Shown here piece by piece: positions 8,581 to 18,562 of a DNA stretch of 64,000 bases. The notes under the pieces were generated by a model that was given only the letters and a program-made list of their open reading frames with translations, was not told the DNA's origin and did no database searches. The DNA lies in contig NZ_PVTS01000013.1 of the NCBI RefSeq assembly GCF_003003035.1, positions 92,006 to 156,005 of the forward strand, in the 5' to 3' direction. The position numbers were made by a program, and so were the translations under genes. The stretch is from Marinilabilia salmonicolor (GTDB taxonomy: Bacteria; Bacteroidota; Bacteroidia; Bacteroidales; Marinilabiliaceae). Each line of letters begins with the position of its first letter. Position 1 is the stretch's first letter.

Positions 8581-11500
8581 ATGAAAAAGATTCGGTCTTT
8601 TTTAGAAGGCGACCTGTTAAAAAAGGTCAAATCCGGTGGGAGAAAGACACTTACCGGTATTGCGATCGCTCTTATGGCGACATTTTTAAGTGCCTCCGTC
8701 GCGTTGGCACAAGATGCTAAAACGGTCAACGGTACGGTGACCGATACTCAAAACGGCCCCCTCCCCGGGGTGAACGTAGTTATCAAAGGTACCATGCAAG
8801 GTACCATTACCGATGTGGATGGTAACTACGAACTCCAGGCCTCAGGGGAAGATGTTCTTCAATTCAGCTTTATTGGCTTTACCACAAAAGAAGTCCTTGT
8901 TGGAGACCAATCTACCATTGATGTGACTTTGGATGAGGAAACTTCTGACCTGGATGAGGTAATTGTAGTAGGCTATGGCGTTCAACAAAAATCTCTGGTT
9001 ACAGGCGCTATTTCAAGTGTGGACGCTGAAGCTTTAGAGTCAACATCCAATACAGGTGTCGAACAAGCGATGCAGGGGCGCACTGCTGGTGTTACCGTTA
9101 TGCCTACTTCTGGATCCCCGGGGGCAGGTGCACAGGTTCGTATTCGCGGTACCAATTCCAATCAGACATCCGAACCTTTGTATATTGTAGATGGGATGAA
9201 AGTTTCAGGAATTGAGAATATTGAGCCTGGAGACATCGAGTCTATTGAAGTTCTGAAGGATGCCGCTTCTTCCGCAATTTATGGATCAGAAGGTGGTAAT
9301 GGTGTTGTAATTATAACTACTAAAACCGGGCGTGCAGGAAAAGGTGTTATTTCTTATGATATGCAGTATGCTATTCAGAGTGTTGATACCAAGATGGAGT
9401 TGATGAATGCTCAGGAATATGCACAGTATATGGAGGAACAGGGTGCTTCCGTAACTGTTCCATCAGGAGTAGGAACAGGTACGGACTGGCTTGATGAAAT
9501 ATTTGAATCTGCCCCGATGCAAAGACATCATTTAAGTTTTTCCGGTGGGGGCGAGAAATCAGCCTACCTGGCTTCCGTATCATACAACCAACAGGATGGT
9601 GTTGTTGGGGGCGATAAAGCTTCTTATGAACGGCTTTCTTTTCGATTCAATTCAGATCATAAGATTAAAGATTGGTTGAAAGTTGGAAATACATTGACTT
9701 ATTCTCATTCCAACAGAAGTACTGTGGGAGAGGATGATGAGTATCGCGGTGTTTTAAACAATGCGTTATTGATTGATCCAACGACTCCTGTTCGTTATGA
9801 AATAGGTCAGGAAACTTCAATAGAGCAAGAGGCGCTGGATGCGGGTAATACATTACTAACAGACGAGCAGGGACGTTATTATGCATTGCCTTTAAATGTG
9901 TCGGGAGAGATTGGAAATCCCGTGGCAAAAATGCTCACCTACAATAACAAGAATACAATTGATAAGTTGTTAGGTACTTTATTTGCGAATATAACTCCAA
10001 TAGAAGGATTGACTATTACCTCCCGGTTGGGGTTGGATTTGACGTATGATTATTATCATCAATGGAATAAGAAGTACTATTTCTCATCTGAGAGCCAAAA
10101 TGGAACCAACACGATGAGTGATAACCTGGATAGATATTTTAATTGGTTGTGGGAAAACTTTGCGACTTTTGAGAAGCGTGTAAATGATCATGATTTTTCC
10201 GTATTGGTAGGTTACTCTGCTGAAAAGAGGTTACATCCCAGTTGGTATCTCTATTCCGGCCCCATGGCACGTGAGGGAGATCAGTTTGCTTACCACGATT
10301 ATGCGACTTCACGCAAACAGGATGTGGTAGGTGGAGACTTACTGGAAGAAACAATGAATTCGGTTTTTGGGCGGTTTTCTTATAATTATTTGGGACGCTA
10401 TATGTTTCAAGGTTCGGTAAGACGAGATGCTGCCAGTGTATTCTCAGAAGATGATAAAGCCGCAATCTTTCCGGCTGCATCATTGGGTTGGATTGTCTCT
10501 GAAGAGGATTTCTGGGGTGACGGTTTTATTGACTATTTTAAACTTCGTGGAAGTTGGGGACAGAATGGTAGTACTTCAATTCTGGCCGGCACTGCAGATA
10601 AAGAGTTATGGACTGCTTCAGGATTGTTCTATCCTACGGCATCTGAAGATGGATACTTTTCAGGTAGCCAGGTTGATAAGCTCGTTAATGAAGACCTGAA
10701 GTGGGAGCGTACCGAGCAGATGGCTTTCGGGATAGATATGAGAATGATTAATCGAAAAGTGAATCTCTCGGTTGATTATTACGATAAAACAACCAAAGAT
10801 TTGATTGTTCTGGCCATGTTACCCTTATCCGGGGGTGTTAGTGTCCCTTATGTTAATGGTGGTGATGTTTCAAACTCGGGTTTTGAATTCGAGTTGGGAT
10901 ACAATAATCAATTTGGGGATTTAAACCTCTCGGTTAATGCCAATCTTTCTACTCTGAAGAACGAGGTAACTCGTCTGGATCAGGATGCCCCTATTGCCGG
11001 AGCTAATGTTCGGGGATATAACCTTACCTGGTTTGAAGAAGGCGAGCCTATCTGGTATTTTAACGGGTACAAGACTGATGGAATCAATGCGGAGACAGGC
11101 ATGCCTAATGTGGTAGATGTGAGTGGAGATGGAGAAATTACTTCCGCAGATCTGACAAAAATTGGAGATCCTCACCCTGATTTCCTTTATGGAGCAAATA
11201 TCAATGTGGATTATAAAGGTTTTGATTTTAAATTATTCCTGCAGGGATCAAAGGGGAATGACATTTATACGGCCTGGTATCGTCCTGATCGTGCCACCAG
11301 TAATAAACCCAAATATTTCTTTACTGATCGTTGGACGCCATCAAATAGAAATGCTTCTATGCCCAGGGCAAATGGAACCAGTGAGTATATTTATCGTAGC
11401 GATTTGATGGTTCAGGATGGTTCCTATATGAGGATTAAACAGTTACAGTTTGGGTATTCACTTCCCGAAAACCTTATCAATTCTTTAGGACTTTCTAAAG

Positions 11501-11658
11501 CCAGGGTTTTTATTTCTTTGGATGATTACTTTACAGTAACTGATTACAAAGGTCTCGATCCCGAGGCTGGTAGTACCAATAGTCAGAGTCAGGGGGTAGA
11601 TCGTGGTGTTTACCCAATTCCCCGCAAAACGATGTTTGGACTGTCTGTTAAGTTTTAA
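8581..11658 (+). CDS. susC: SusC/RagA-family TonB-dependent outer-membrane transporter
   Basis: The 1,025-residue protein has a long signal peptide (cleavage near VALAQ at about 44), a carboxypeptidase-regulatory-like domain (about 48-130, GTVTDTQNGPLPGVNV), the SusC motif DEVIVVGYGVQQKS, a plug domain (about 140-250, with VRIRGTNS and PLYIVDG) and a 22-strand barrel ending in LSVKF with the C-terminal aromatic residue. SusC proteins import oligosaccharides across the outer membrane with energy from TonB. The gene is 19 bp upstream of the SusD partner and follows a GH94 phosphorylase, so a beta-glucan oligosaccharide is the likely cargo. No surface endoglucanase is encoded here, so polymer cutting must be done elsewhere or by other organisms. 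Confidence 0.95.
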   Translation: MKKIRSFLEGDLLKKVKSGGRKTLTGIAIALMATFLSASVALAQDAKTVNGTVTDTQNGPLPGVNVVIKGTMQGTITDVDGNYELQASGEDVLQFSFIGFTTKEVLVGDQSTIDVTLDEETSDLDEVIVVGYGVQQKSLVTGAISSVDAEALESTSNTGVEQAMQGRTAGVTVMPTSGSPGAGAQVRIRGTNSNQTSEPLYIVDGMKVSGIENIEPGDIESIEVLKDAASSAIYGSEGGNGVVIITTKTGRAGKGVISYDMQYAIQSVDTKMELMNAQEYAQYMEEQGASVTVPSGVGTGTDWLDEIFESAPMQRHHLSFSGGGEKSAYLASVSYNQQDGVVGGDKASYERLSFRFNSDHKIKDWLKVGNTLTYSHSNRSTVGEDDEYRGVLNNALLIDPTTPVRYEIGQETSIEQEALDAGNTLLTDEQGRYYALPLNVSGEIGNPVAKMLTYNNKNTIDKLLGTLFANITPIEGLTITSRLGLDLTYDYYHQWNKKYYFSSESQNGTNTMSDNLDRYFNWLWENFATFEKRVNDHDFSVLVGYSAEKRLHPSWYLYSGPMAREGDQFAYHDYATSRKQDVVGGDLLEETMNSVFGRFSYNYLGRYMFQGSVRRDAASVFSEDDKAAIFPAASLGWIVSEEDFWGDGFIDYFKLRGSWGQNGSTSILAGTADKELWTASGLFYPTASEDGYFSGSQVDKLVNEDLKWERTEQMAFGIDMRMINRKVNLSVDYYDKTTKDLIVLAMLPLSGGVSVPYVNGGDVSNSGFEFELGYNNQFGDLNLSVNANLSTLKNEVTRLDQDAPIAGANVRGYNLTWFEEGEPIWYFNGYKTDGINAETGMPNVVDVSGDGEITSADLTKIGDPHPDFLYGANINVDYKGFDFKLFLQGSKGNDIYTAWYRPDRATSNKPKYFFTDRWTPSNRNASMPRANGTSEYIYRSDLMVQDGSYMRIKQLQFGYSLPENLINSLGLSKARVFISLDDYFTVTDYKGLDPEAGSTNSQSQGVDRGVYPIPRKTMFGLSVKF

Positions 11659-11677
11659 TTCTTAAAATCAGTTAATT

Positions 11678-13228
11678 ATGAAACGAAATATATTGTTTAT
11701 ATGGCTGCCGGTCTTATTGATTCTTCTGACAACGGCATGCAGTGATGATTTTCTTAAGGTCGATCCGGCCGGAAAATGGGAAAATGAAAATTATCCCGAA
11801 AACAATGAAGAAGCATTTTCAGTCTTGATTGGTGCTTACGATTTGATGCAGTGGAACTATGGAAGAGACTGGAATAGTGCTTTTTTTGCTAAAAATCTTC
11901 CGGCTGATGACGTGAATGCCGGTTCTTTTGCCAGTGATCAGCTACCATATCAGAATATTGATGACTATGTGAATGAGGCTGATAATACTGTCACTACAGC
12001 CATCTGGGAAGGTTTCTATAAAACCATTAATCATTGTAATATCCTGCTTGCCCGATTGGAGGCTGATAATGAATATAAGGAACATATAGTTGCAGAAGCA
12101 AAGGCTATAAGAGCCTGGAACTATTTTGAACTGGTTACCATGTATGGAGATGTTCCATATACTACTGAACCGACTACTATGGAGAATATTCATAGGGCAC
12201 GAACACCAAAATCAGATGTTTATGTGGAAATAGAGAATGATCTGAAAGAGGCTATTGATGTGTTGCCTATAAAAACTGCGTTGCCGGCGAATGAAAGGTT
12301 CCGGATATCCAAGGGGGCTGCTCAGGCTATGCTGGGTAAAGTTTATCTCTACCAGGAAAAGTGGCCGCTTGCACATGCAGTACTGAGTGAAGTGATTGCT
12401 ACTGAAGGGGAGGTATATGATCTGGAAGAGGACTTTGGTGATGTGTGGAAAGAGGTTGCAGAACTTGGATCTGAGTCAGTTTTTGAGATCTTGTACACAT
12501 CTCAGGAAGGGTATGACTGGGGTAACTTCCCATGGAGCCCGGGTCTGCATGAGTCTAATGTGCATATTGTATTGATGGGGCCACGTGGTGATCTTTTTGG
12601 AAATGTGGGTGCAATAGGTCTTATCGGTGGATGGGGTTTTAATTTGCCCGGTGAGAATATTGGAAAGGCTTTTGAGCAAATGGGAGACGATGGTCCCCGC
12701 TACAGAGGATCTTTGCTGAGTGAAGAGGATTTTTTGGCTGCCGGGGGCGAAATAACCGGAGAAACAGAGGATGACTTTCATGATTATGATAAGTATATTC
12801 GAATAAAATATTCGACACATGCCAGTGAGAGTAATCCCTCTGCCGCAGTAAAAGAATTGAATTTTACTACTAACTGGAGATTAATCCGTTATGCGGATGT
12901 TTTGCTAATGGCCGCGGAGGCTTACAATGAGGATAATGAGCCTGCTAAGGCATTGATCGAGCTCAATAAAGTACGGGAACGTGCCGGGTTGGATGAGTTG
13001 CCTGAGATGGGGAAAGATGCTCTTCGTGAAGCAATAAAGAGTGAAAGACAATTGGAGTTGGCTTTTGAAGGCAGTCGTTTTTGGGATTTGGTTCGCTGGG
13101 GGGATGCTGCAGATGTTCTGTCTGCAGATGGTTTTGTTGCCGGGAAACACGAACATTTTCCGATACCTCAATCAGAAATTTCAGCTAATAATGAGATAGA
13201 ACAGGAAGATCAGAATCCCGGTTTCTAA
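11678..13228 (+). CDS. susD: SusD/RagB-family nutrient-binding lipoprotein
   Basis: The 516-residue surface lipoprotein has a lipobox with Cys21 (LTTAC) followed by acidic SDDF. It has the TPR-like helical fold of SusD: the N-terminal NEEAFSVLIGAYDLMQWN, the central EAKAIRAWNYFELVTMYGDVPYT and the C-terminal RYADVLLMAAEAYNE and ERQLELAFEGSRFWDLVRWG, all standard family landmarks. It forms the lid over its SusC partner and binds the sugar before import. It ends 37 bp before a strong terminator, which closes the locus. Confidence 0.95.
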   Translation: MKRNILFIWLPVLLILLTTACSDDFLKVDPAGKWENENYPENNEEAFSVLIGAYDLMQWNYGRDWNSAFFAKNLPADDVNAGSFASDQLPYQNIDDYVNEADNTVTTAIWEGFYKTINHCNILLARLEADNEYKEHIVAEAKAIRAWNYFELVTMYGDVPYTTEPTTMENIHRARTPKSDVYVEIENDLKEAIDVLPIKTALPANERFRISKGAAQAMLGKVYLYQEKWPLAHAVLSEVIATEGEVYDLEEDFGDVWKEVAELGSESVFEILYTSQEGYDWGNFPWSPGLHESNVHIVLMGPRGDLFGNVGAIGLIGGWGFNLPGENIGKAFEQMGDDGPRYRGSLLSEEDFLAAGGEITGETEDDFHDYDKYIRIKYSTHASESNPSAAVKELNFTTNWRLIRYADVLLMAAEAYNEDNEPAKALIELNKVRERAGLDELPEMGKDALREAIKSERQLELAFEGSRFWDLVRWGDAADVLSADGFVAGKHEHFPIPQSEISANNEIEQEDQNPGF

Positions 13229-13264
13229 TCGTTAACTCTAAGAACCAGCCTATATGAAAACAGG

Positions 13265-13293
13265 GCCGGCTGAGCAATCAGCCGGCTTTTTTT
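13265..13293 (+). terminator. Terminator with GCAA tetraloop after susD
   Basis: A perfect 9-bp stem GCCGGCTGA / TCAGCCGGC with a GNRA-type GCAA loop is followed by seven T residues. It separates the susCD operon from the convergent diflavin reductase gene, whose stop codon lies only a few bases away. Confidence 0.92.
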
Positions 13294-13295
13294 AT

Positions 13296-14930
13296 TTAAT
13301 ACAGATCCTCAAAATAACGTTCCTGTTCCTCCAGATTATTGGTGAAAGAGGCATCTTCAGGTTTTTCGCCCAACAAATTGAATGCTGCTCTTACGCCTTC
13401 TCCCATTTTTACAGATCCGCAGACATAAATTGCCGCTCCCTGATTTAGCCAGGTTTTGATATCATCTGTTTTTTCTTTGATTTTATCCTGAACATAAACT
13501 TTCTGGTTTTGATCTCTGGAGAACGCAAGATCCAGATGAGCAAGGATACCTTTCTTTTTCAGTTTTGTGAGGTATTCTCCATAGAGAAAATTCTGCTTTC
13601 GGTTTTTCTCCCCAAAAATGAGCCAGTTTTGAGTAGAGGCACTAAGGTTTCGCTCTTGCAAAAAACCAATGAATGGAGCAATTCCCGTTCCTGAGGCAAT
13701 CATGATAATGGGCCGATCCGTTTTATGGGGCAGTCTGAAATTTTCATTGGGAATGACTCTGAACTGAATTTCTGACCCGGTTTTGAGAAATTGACTCAGG
13801 TGAGATGAACAGGCTCCGTAATAGGTTTTACTTTGGCTCTGATAGCTGATCTGTTTTACTGTAAGATGGATTTGTCCGGGAGTTACCATCTGGCTGGAGG
13901 CGATGGAATAATAACGTGGTTTTATCTTTCCGGCAACAGTAACCAACTCATCAGGAGATAGCTTTCCCGGAAAATCAATCAGCAGATTAAGCAGGTTGTT
14001 GTTCCGGATATAATCCTTCAGTCTTTTTTTTTGCTTAAGCAGCGATGCAAGCTGTTGGTTGCATGTAACCTCATTATATTCTCTGATTGATCTTTGTGAT
14101 AAAGAGGTGATTTCAAGTCTTGATTGCAGCAAATCGCCGAGACTTTCATTTTTTTCGTGGTACTTTACTGATTGATTCCATTGGAATTGTGAAAGATGCA
14201 GTAAGTCATCTACCATTATTCCGGGATTCATCGGAACCACTGAAATACAATCGCCAGGATGATATTTTATATTTTCGGAGGAGGCGGCCACCACGATGTG
14301 GTATATTTCATCCTTTGAGTCCGGGTTAAGCCGGTGTCTGCTTTCGATGATTCCTGTGTACAACTGAACTTTCTCCCCGGTTGGTGAGACGGTTGAAAGT
14401 TGATTTGGTTCAATTGGTACCTCTTTGGGATTGTTTCTCTTCAGGTAATGAAGATAGCTTGTCTGAATCCAGTGAAGGGCAGTATCCCTAAATTCGGTGT
14501 CACAATCAGCTCTCTCGACGAGTGGTTGCGCTCCCAGGGCATTTAGTTTTCGCTCGATGTTCTTGCCTGCCTGACAGAAAAACTCATATTCGGAATCTCC
14601 CAATGCACATATTGAGTAGGACAGGTGGCGAAGGGAAAGGTCCGATGCCATTAACTGCTCATAGAAAGAAACAGCTGAAGGTGGGGGATCTCCTTCACCA
14701 TGAGTGCTGACTACGATGAACAAATAGTTGATGGAGCCCATTTTCTCAGGCGTAAACCGCTTCATGTTTTGCACATCAGTAGTGATGTTTTGACTACTGA
14801 GGTATCTTGCTGTCTCTTCTGCCACAAACCTTGCATTCCCAGACTTGCTTCCATAAAGGATGGTTACATCGGCCGGAGCGTTTTTTTGCCCCTTTTGGAA
14901 CAGACTCGTTATTTTGGTTTTGATCATCAT
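13296..14930 (-). CDS. Diflavin (FMN/FAD, NADPH) reductase, CysJ-like
   Basis: The 544-residue protein joins a flavodoxin domain (about 21-160; LYGSKSGNARFVAEE, STHGEGDPP, ALGDSEYEFFC) to an FAD-binding domain (about 170-390; RYYSIASS) and an NADPH-binding domain (about 400-544; ASGTGIAPFIGF, CGSVKMGEGV). It ends in ERYFEDLY, keeping the C-terminal Tyr that stacks on FAD in sulfite reductase flavoproteins. No sulfite reductase haemoprotein is nearby. It is the last gene of a - strand cluster with a siderophore receptor and a PepSY membrane protein, so a role in reducing imported ferric siderophores is more likely than sulfite assimilation. That role is inferred from context. Confidence 0.87.
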   Translation of the reverse strand: MMIKTKITSLFQKGQKNAPADVTILYGSKSGNARFVAEETARYLSSQNITTDVQNMKRFTPEKMGSINYLFIVVSTHGEGDPPPSAVSFYEQLMASDLSLRHLSYSICALGDSEYEFFCQAGKNIERKLNALGAQPLVERADCDTEFRDTALHWIQTSYLHYLKRNNPKEVPIEPNQLSTVSPTGEKVQLYTGIIESRHRLNPDSKDEIYHIVVAASSENIKYHPGDCISVVPMNPGIMVDDLLHLSQFQWNQSVKYHEKNESLGDLLQSRLEITSLSQRSIREYNEVTCNQQLASLLKQKKRLKDYIRNNNLLNLLIDFPGKLSPDELVTVAGKIKPRYYSIASSQMVTPGQIHLTVKQISYQSQSKTYYGACSSHLSQFLKTGSEIQFRVIPNENFRLPHKTDRPIIMIASGTGIAPFIGFLQERNLSASTQNWLIFGEKNRKQNFLYGEYLTKLKKKGILAHLDLAFSRDQNQKVYVQDKIKEKTDDIKTWLNQGAAIYVCGSVKMGEGVRAAFNLLGEKPEDASFTNNLEEQERYFEDLY

Positions 14931-14966
14931 GTAAGTTTTTGATGTAATTGAGATGCCAACGGTATT

Positions 14967-16115
14967 TCAGAACAGGGATTTCTTGCGTTTTTTTGTCCTT
15001 TTCCACCACATCATAAACCCGGTGACGGGCAAGGATGCAGCGATCAGACTCAATATAAATGCCAGAATCTTTCCGGGCATTCCTAAGATGGCTCCGGTAT
15101 GGATGTCATAATTGGCAGTAATCAGTTTTTCTCCGGCATTCTTCTCCTCATGATTTCTTTTGGCAAGTAATTCCCCGGTATATCTGTCAAATTGAAGCTG
15201 ATGAGATTGATAATACAATCCTTCTTTTTGCTGCACATATACATTAATTATTCCTGCGCTGTCCTGTGGTAGAGTAAATCTAAATGCTGCTGCATCGTCA
15301 TGAAGCTTGAGCGATTCATGAAAGGCTTCGTTTAGAGGTTGCTCAATTTGCAGGGCCTGCGGATTCGATTCGGCCCTAAGCCTTTCGGGGGGCGTTGTTG
15401 TGCCGGATGCTGCCACATATACCAGTCCCTGAAACCATCCAAATGCCCATACCATTCCTGTAAGAGAGATAATCAGTAAGCCGGCAAGTCCCCATAAGCC
15501 CAAAACATTGTGCAGATCATAGAATTTCTTGTAAATCCCCGTGGTCTTCTTCCATTTGATCCGAAACAGGTTACGGGCACTTTTGAAGCTCTTGGGCCAC
15601 CACAAAACCAGACCAGTGATCAAAAGCACTACAAAAATCAGGGTAGCCCACCCAACAATGGGTTGCCCTATCGAAGTTTTGAACAACAGGCTCCAATGAA
15701 GAAATTTAACCACATTGAAGAAGTCGGTCTTTTCGTTGTAAACCCCTTCTGTCTTGCCTGAATAGGGATTGATAAAAACAGCATTGTAATGATCAATGTT
15801 GGTGAAGTAGGTGAGACCTTCTGGGTTGTTTTTGTAACTATAAAACACCTGATTTTTTTCCGGATTGTTGTAAATGTTAAACCAGCTGATGACCTCACCT
15901 GGAGGAAATGCTTGCTGGGCTGTCTGCAGTAGTTTCTCCTGAGGGAGACGTTGGGTGCCAGCTTCTTTGTCGGCATAAATAGCATCTTTTCTGAGCCAGG
16001 TGGTAATCTCTTCATGAAAAACGTACAGACAGCCGGTTACCGAAACAATAAAAACGATGATGCCGGACAGCAGCCCCAACCAGAGATGTAGCTGAAAAAT
16101 GATTTTTTTTACCAT
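14967..16115 (-). CDS. PepSY-associated TM helix protein (PiuB-type, iron-regulated)
   Basis: The 382-residue inner-membrane protein has four long helices: residues about 6-34 (LWLGLLSGIIVFIVSVTG), about 145-175, about 200-230 and about 340-372, with a periplasmic PepSY-like region between the first two. It ends in a positively charged tail (WWKRTKKRKKSLF). Conserved His residues (HLWLG near the start, LHWSL and LHNVLG at helix starts) suggest haem or metal binding. Such proteins are usually linked to TonB siderophore receptors and are thought to help reduce or release iron. It sits 92 bp downstream of the receptor gene and 36 bp upstream of the diflavin reductase gene, so an electron path from NADPH through flavin to this protein is plausible. 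Confidence 0.88.
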   Translation of the reverse strand: MVKKIIFQLHLWLGLLSGIIVFIVSVTGCLYVFHEEITTWLRKDAIYADKEAGTQRLPQEKLLQTAQQAFPPGEVISWFNIYNNPEKNQVFYSYKNNPEGLTYFTNIDHYNAVFINPYSGKTEGVYNEKTDFFNVVKFLHWSLLFKTSIGQPIVGWATLIFVVLLITGLVLWWPKSFKSARNLFRIKWKKTTGIYKKFYDLHNVLGLWGLAGLLIISLTGMVWAFGWFQGLVYVAASGTTTPPERLRAESNPQALQIEQPLNEAFHESLKLHDDAAAFRFTLPQDSAGIINVYVQQKEGLYYQSHQLQFDRYTGELLAKRNHEEKNAGEKLITANYDIHTGAILGMPGKILAFILSLIAASLPVTGFMMWWKRTKKRKKSLF

Positions 16116-16207
16116 GATTCGGTCTTTTTATAAAAACCGGGAAATCCATCTCTCCGTGTGAACGAAAAGATGGACATCTTCTGTGTTTTCGTGTTTTTTA
16201 CTATCAA

Positions 16208-18562
16208 TCAGAACCTGTAGCTTACCCCCAGACGATAATTGATGCCTGGTTCGGTTTGCCAATAGTAGAAGCTTTGGTAACCGCTTCCGGAGTAGAGGTA
16301 TTCATCCAGCAGGTTGTTGACATTCAGCCTGACTGCAAAACCATTGGATTGCCAGGAGAGTGCCCCGTCGAGACGGAAATAATCGGGAAGAACGGCCTGG
16401 TTGTCGGCGCCCCAGTTCCATGAAGCGCGATCAGCCTGGTATTGGTAGCCCAGCGCTACTCCCAATCCACTGAGAGAAGTGTTTCTGAAGGTGTATTTCA
16501 GCCATCCGTTACTGATGTGTTTGGCATGTCCGGCCAAACGGTTACCTACATTCTCGGGATTGGTGTCTTCAGTGATTTTTACATCGGTATTGGCATAATT
16601 GAGGATGAGATTTAATCCTCTTACGATTTGTCCTTGAATATCAACCTCAAGCCCTTTGGATTGTGCCTCTCCCAGCTGAATCTGGTAATTCACGTCTTCC
16701 GGATCCGTAGTTAGTACATTTTCTTTGGTGATTTGGTAAACGGTTAGCGATGAGTTCCATTTTCCGTTGGCCCATTTGCGTTTTATTCCGGCTTCCAGGT
16801 CTTTGGCTTCTACAGGATCAAAAGCATTGCCTTCCTTGTCTGTTCCCGATTCGGGAAGGAAAGACTGGTCGAAAAGTCCGTAGATGGAGGTGTTGTCATC
16901 AATAGAAAAGCTGATCCCGGCTCTTGGGGTGAAAACATCATCGTCGGTGTCGGCGCCGTAGATAGAAGTAGTAAAATGCGTATAGCGCCCTGCCAGTGTC
17001 AGTCTCAGCCGATCCTCAAAGATTCCGAGTTCATCCTGAAAATAGAATGCGGATGAACCTGTGATTTGAGCTGCCGGATAGCTGCCATTGTAGGCTCTCT
17101 GGCGAATGCTCAGTGAGCGGTCAAATTCCGGAAATTGGGAAGTGTGGACATAGTGTACCGGATTGTTGCTGTCCAGCGGATTGTTTGCACCGGCCAGTGG
17201 ACCGCTCTGGAACCAATCGGCATAATAAGTCTTGTCACTCATATCGATCCCTGTCAGTATCCGGTGTCTTACAGGCCCGGTTTGTTCCTCACCGCTGACG
17301 TAGATTTGTCCCGATTTGGCTGTGCTGATGGCATCCCAGATGGAAAGAGAGCGGTAAATCAGTCCCTCATTGGAAACGGAATCGGCCCACAGTGAACTTC
17401 CTTCTAATTTATAGTCTAAGTACCCCAGTTGGGCGGTCAGTTTCCAGCGATTGTTGAATTGATGGTTCAGCGTTACAAAAGCATTGTGCTCCCGCATTTT
17501 TGTCGGGTCAATGTTCGGTTCTGCCAAAGTGAAATCGCGGGGTAGAGTTCCCATGTCATCGGCAGCAAAAACATAAGCTGCGCCCACCACCGAAAGTGTG
17601 GAGTGTTGGTAGATGTACTGGGCTGTCAGACTGGTCTTTTCACTGATGTCGTATTTGATGGACGGATGGATGGTATATCGGTTGTTGTATTCAAAGTCGC
17701 GGTGCGAATTCTGTGCTAAGCCCATGAGATTGAGCCGGTAACTCAGCCGTTGATTGTCATCAATTGCACCACCAATGTCAAGGGTGGCCCGCTTTGTGTT
17801 GAATGAACCAGCCATGATGGATACTTCCCGGTCTGCATCCTTGTCAGGCGTTTTGGTTACCACATTGTAAAAACCTCCGGGTTCGCCCGATGATAGCATA
17901 AAACCTGCCGGCCCTTTTACGAATTCTATTCGGTCCACAATTGACATGTCTTCAGTCAGAGGGCCCCAGGGTAAATCAACGTTCATTCCGTTTCGAAAAG
18001 CAGGCAGTTTAAATCCACGCATGTTTATCCGGGCAAATGTTCCCCAGTGCTCAATCATCTGAGCCCCGCTGGTGTTTCGGGTTACACTCTCAAGCATATT
18101 GGTGAGCTGCTGGTCAGCCAGTACTTCCTTACTGATGATCTGCACATTCTGGCTCATTTTCAGCAAAGGCGTTTGATAGCGCAGAGAAGAGGAGGTGTTG
18201 TCTGCAGTATAATCTGTCTGACGTTCACCCACAACTCTGACTTCGGCTATTTCCCTGTCGGCTTTTTGCATGCGAATGAGCGGTGCCCGGGTTATCTGTC
18301 CCGGCTTTACCGTTACATTTATTGTTTGAGATTCAAATCCGACATAAGATGCCTTCAGAGTATAATCGCCAGGCTGGATGTCTGATATATAATACTCTCC
18401 ATGCTCGTTGGTGATTGTTCCCTTGTTTGTACTTGCGATTCCAATGCTCACCGGAGCATGTTCATCTTCGGGCATCAATACTTTCCCGGTAATGGAGCCG
18501 TACTGAGCTTGTATATTTGCATAAAAGAGCAATAGAAGTGATAGGATAAATAGTTTTTTCAT
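16208..18562 (-). CDS. TonB-dependent siderophore receptor
   Basis: The 784-residue protein has a signal peptide (cleavage near NIQAQ, about residue 19), a carboxypeptidase-regulatory-like domain (about 22-105, GSITGKVLMPEDEHAPVS), a plug (about 115-240, with SVTRNTSGAQ, INMRGFKLPAFRNGMN and GPAGFMLSSGEPGGFYN) and a barrel ending in GVSYRF. The plug motifs GEPGG and the LNLxxNNLxD-like end (RLNVNNLLDEYLY) are typical of FhuA/FoxA/FpvA-type ferric-siderophore receptors. It heads the - strand cluster with PepSY and reductase genes. The particular siderophore cannot be told from the sequence. Confidence 0.92.
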   Translation of the reverse strand: MKKLFILSLLLLFYANIQAQYGSITGKVLMPEDEHAPVSIGIASTNKGTITNEHGEYYISDIQPGDYTLKASYVGFESQTINVTVKPGQITRAPLIRMQKADREIAEVRVVGERQTDYTADNTSSSLRYQTPLLKMSQNVQIISKEVLADQQLTNMLESVTRNTSGAQMIEHWGTFARINMRGFKLPAFRNGMNVDLPWGPLTEDMSIVDRIEFVKGPAGFMLSSGEPGGFYNVVTKTPDKDADREVSIMAGSFNTKRATLDIGGAIDDNQRLSYRLNLMGLAQNSHRDFEYNNRYTIHPSIKYDISEKTSLTAQYIYQHSTLSVVGAAYVFAADDMGTLPRDFTLAEPNIDPTKMREHNAFVTLNHQFNNRWKLTAQLGYLDYKLEGSSLWADSVSNEGLIYRSLSIWDAISTAKSGQIYVSGEEQTGPVRHRILTGIDMSDKTYYADWFQSGPLAGANNPLDSNNPVHYVHTSQFPEFDRSLSIRQRAYNGSYPAAQITGSSAFYFQDELGIFEDRLRLTLAGRYTHFTTSIYGADTDDDVFTPRAGISFSIDDNTSIYGLFDQSFLPESGTDKEGNAFDPVEAKDLEAGIKRKWANGKWNSSLTVYQITKENVLTTDPEDVNYQIQLGEAQSKGLEVDIQGQIVRGLNLILNYANTDVKITEDTNPENVGNRLAGHAKHISNGWLKYTFRNTSLSGLGVALGYQYQADRASWNWGADNQAVLPDYFRLDGALSWQSNGFAVRLNVNNLLDEYLYSGSGYQSFYYWQTEPGINYRLGVSYRF

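Noticed and set aside
13296..14930. Sulfite reductase flavoprotein in assimilatory sulfate reduction
   Set aside because: No sulfite reductase or sulfate activation gene is nearby; the iron-uptake context is stronger, so only the general diflavin reductase call was made.
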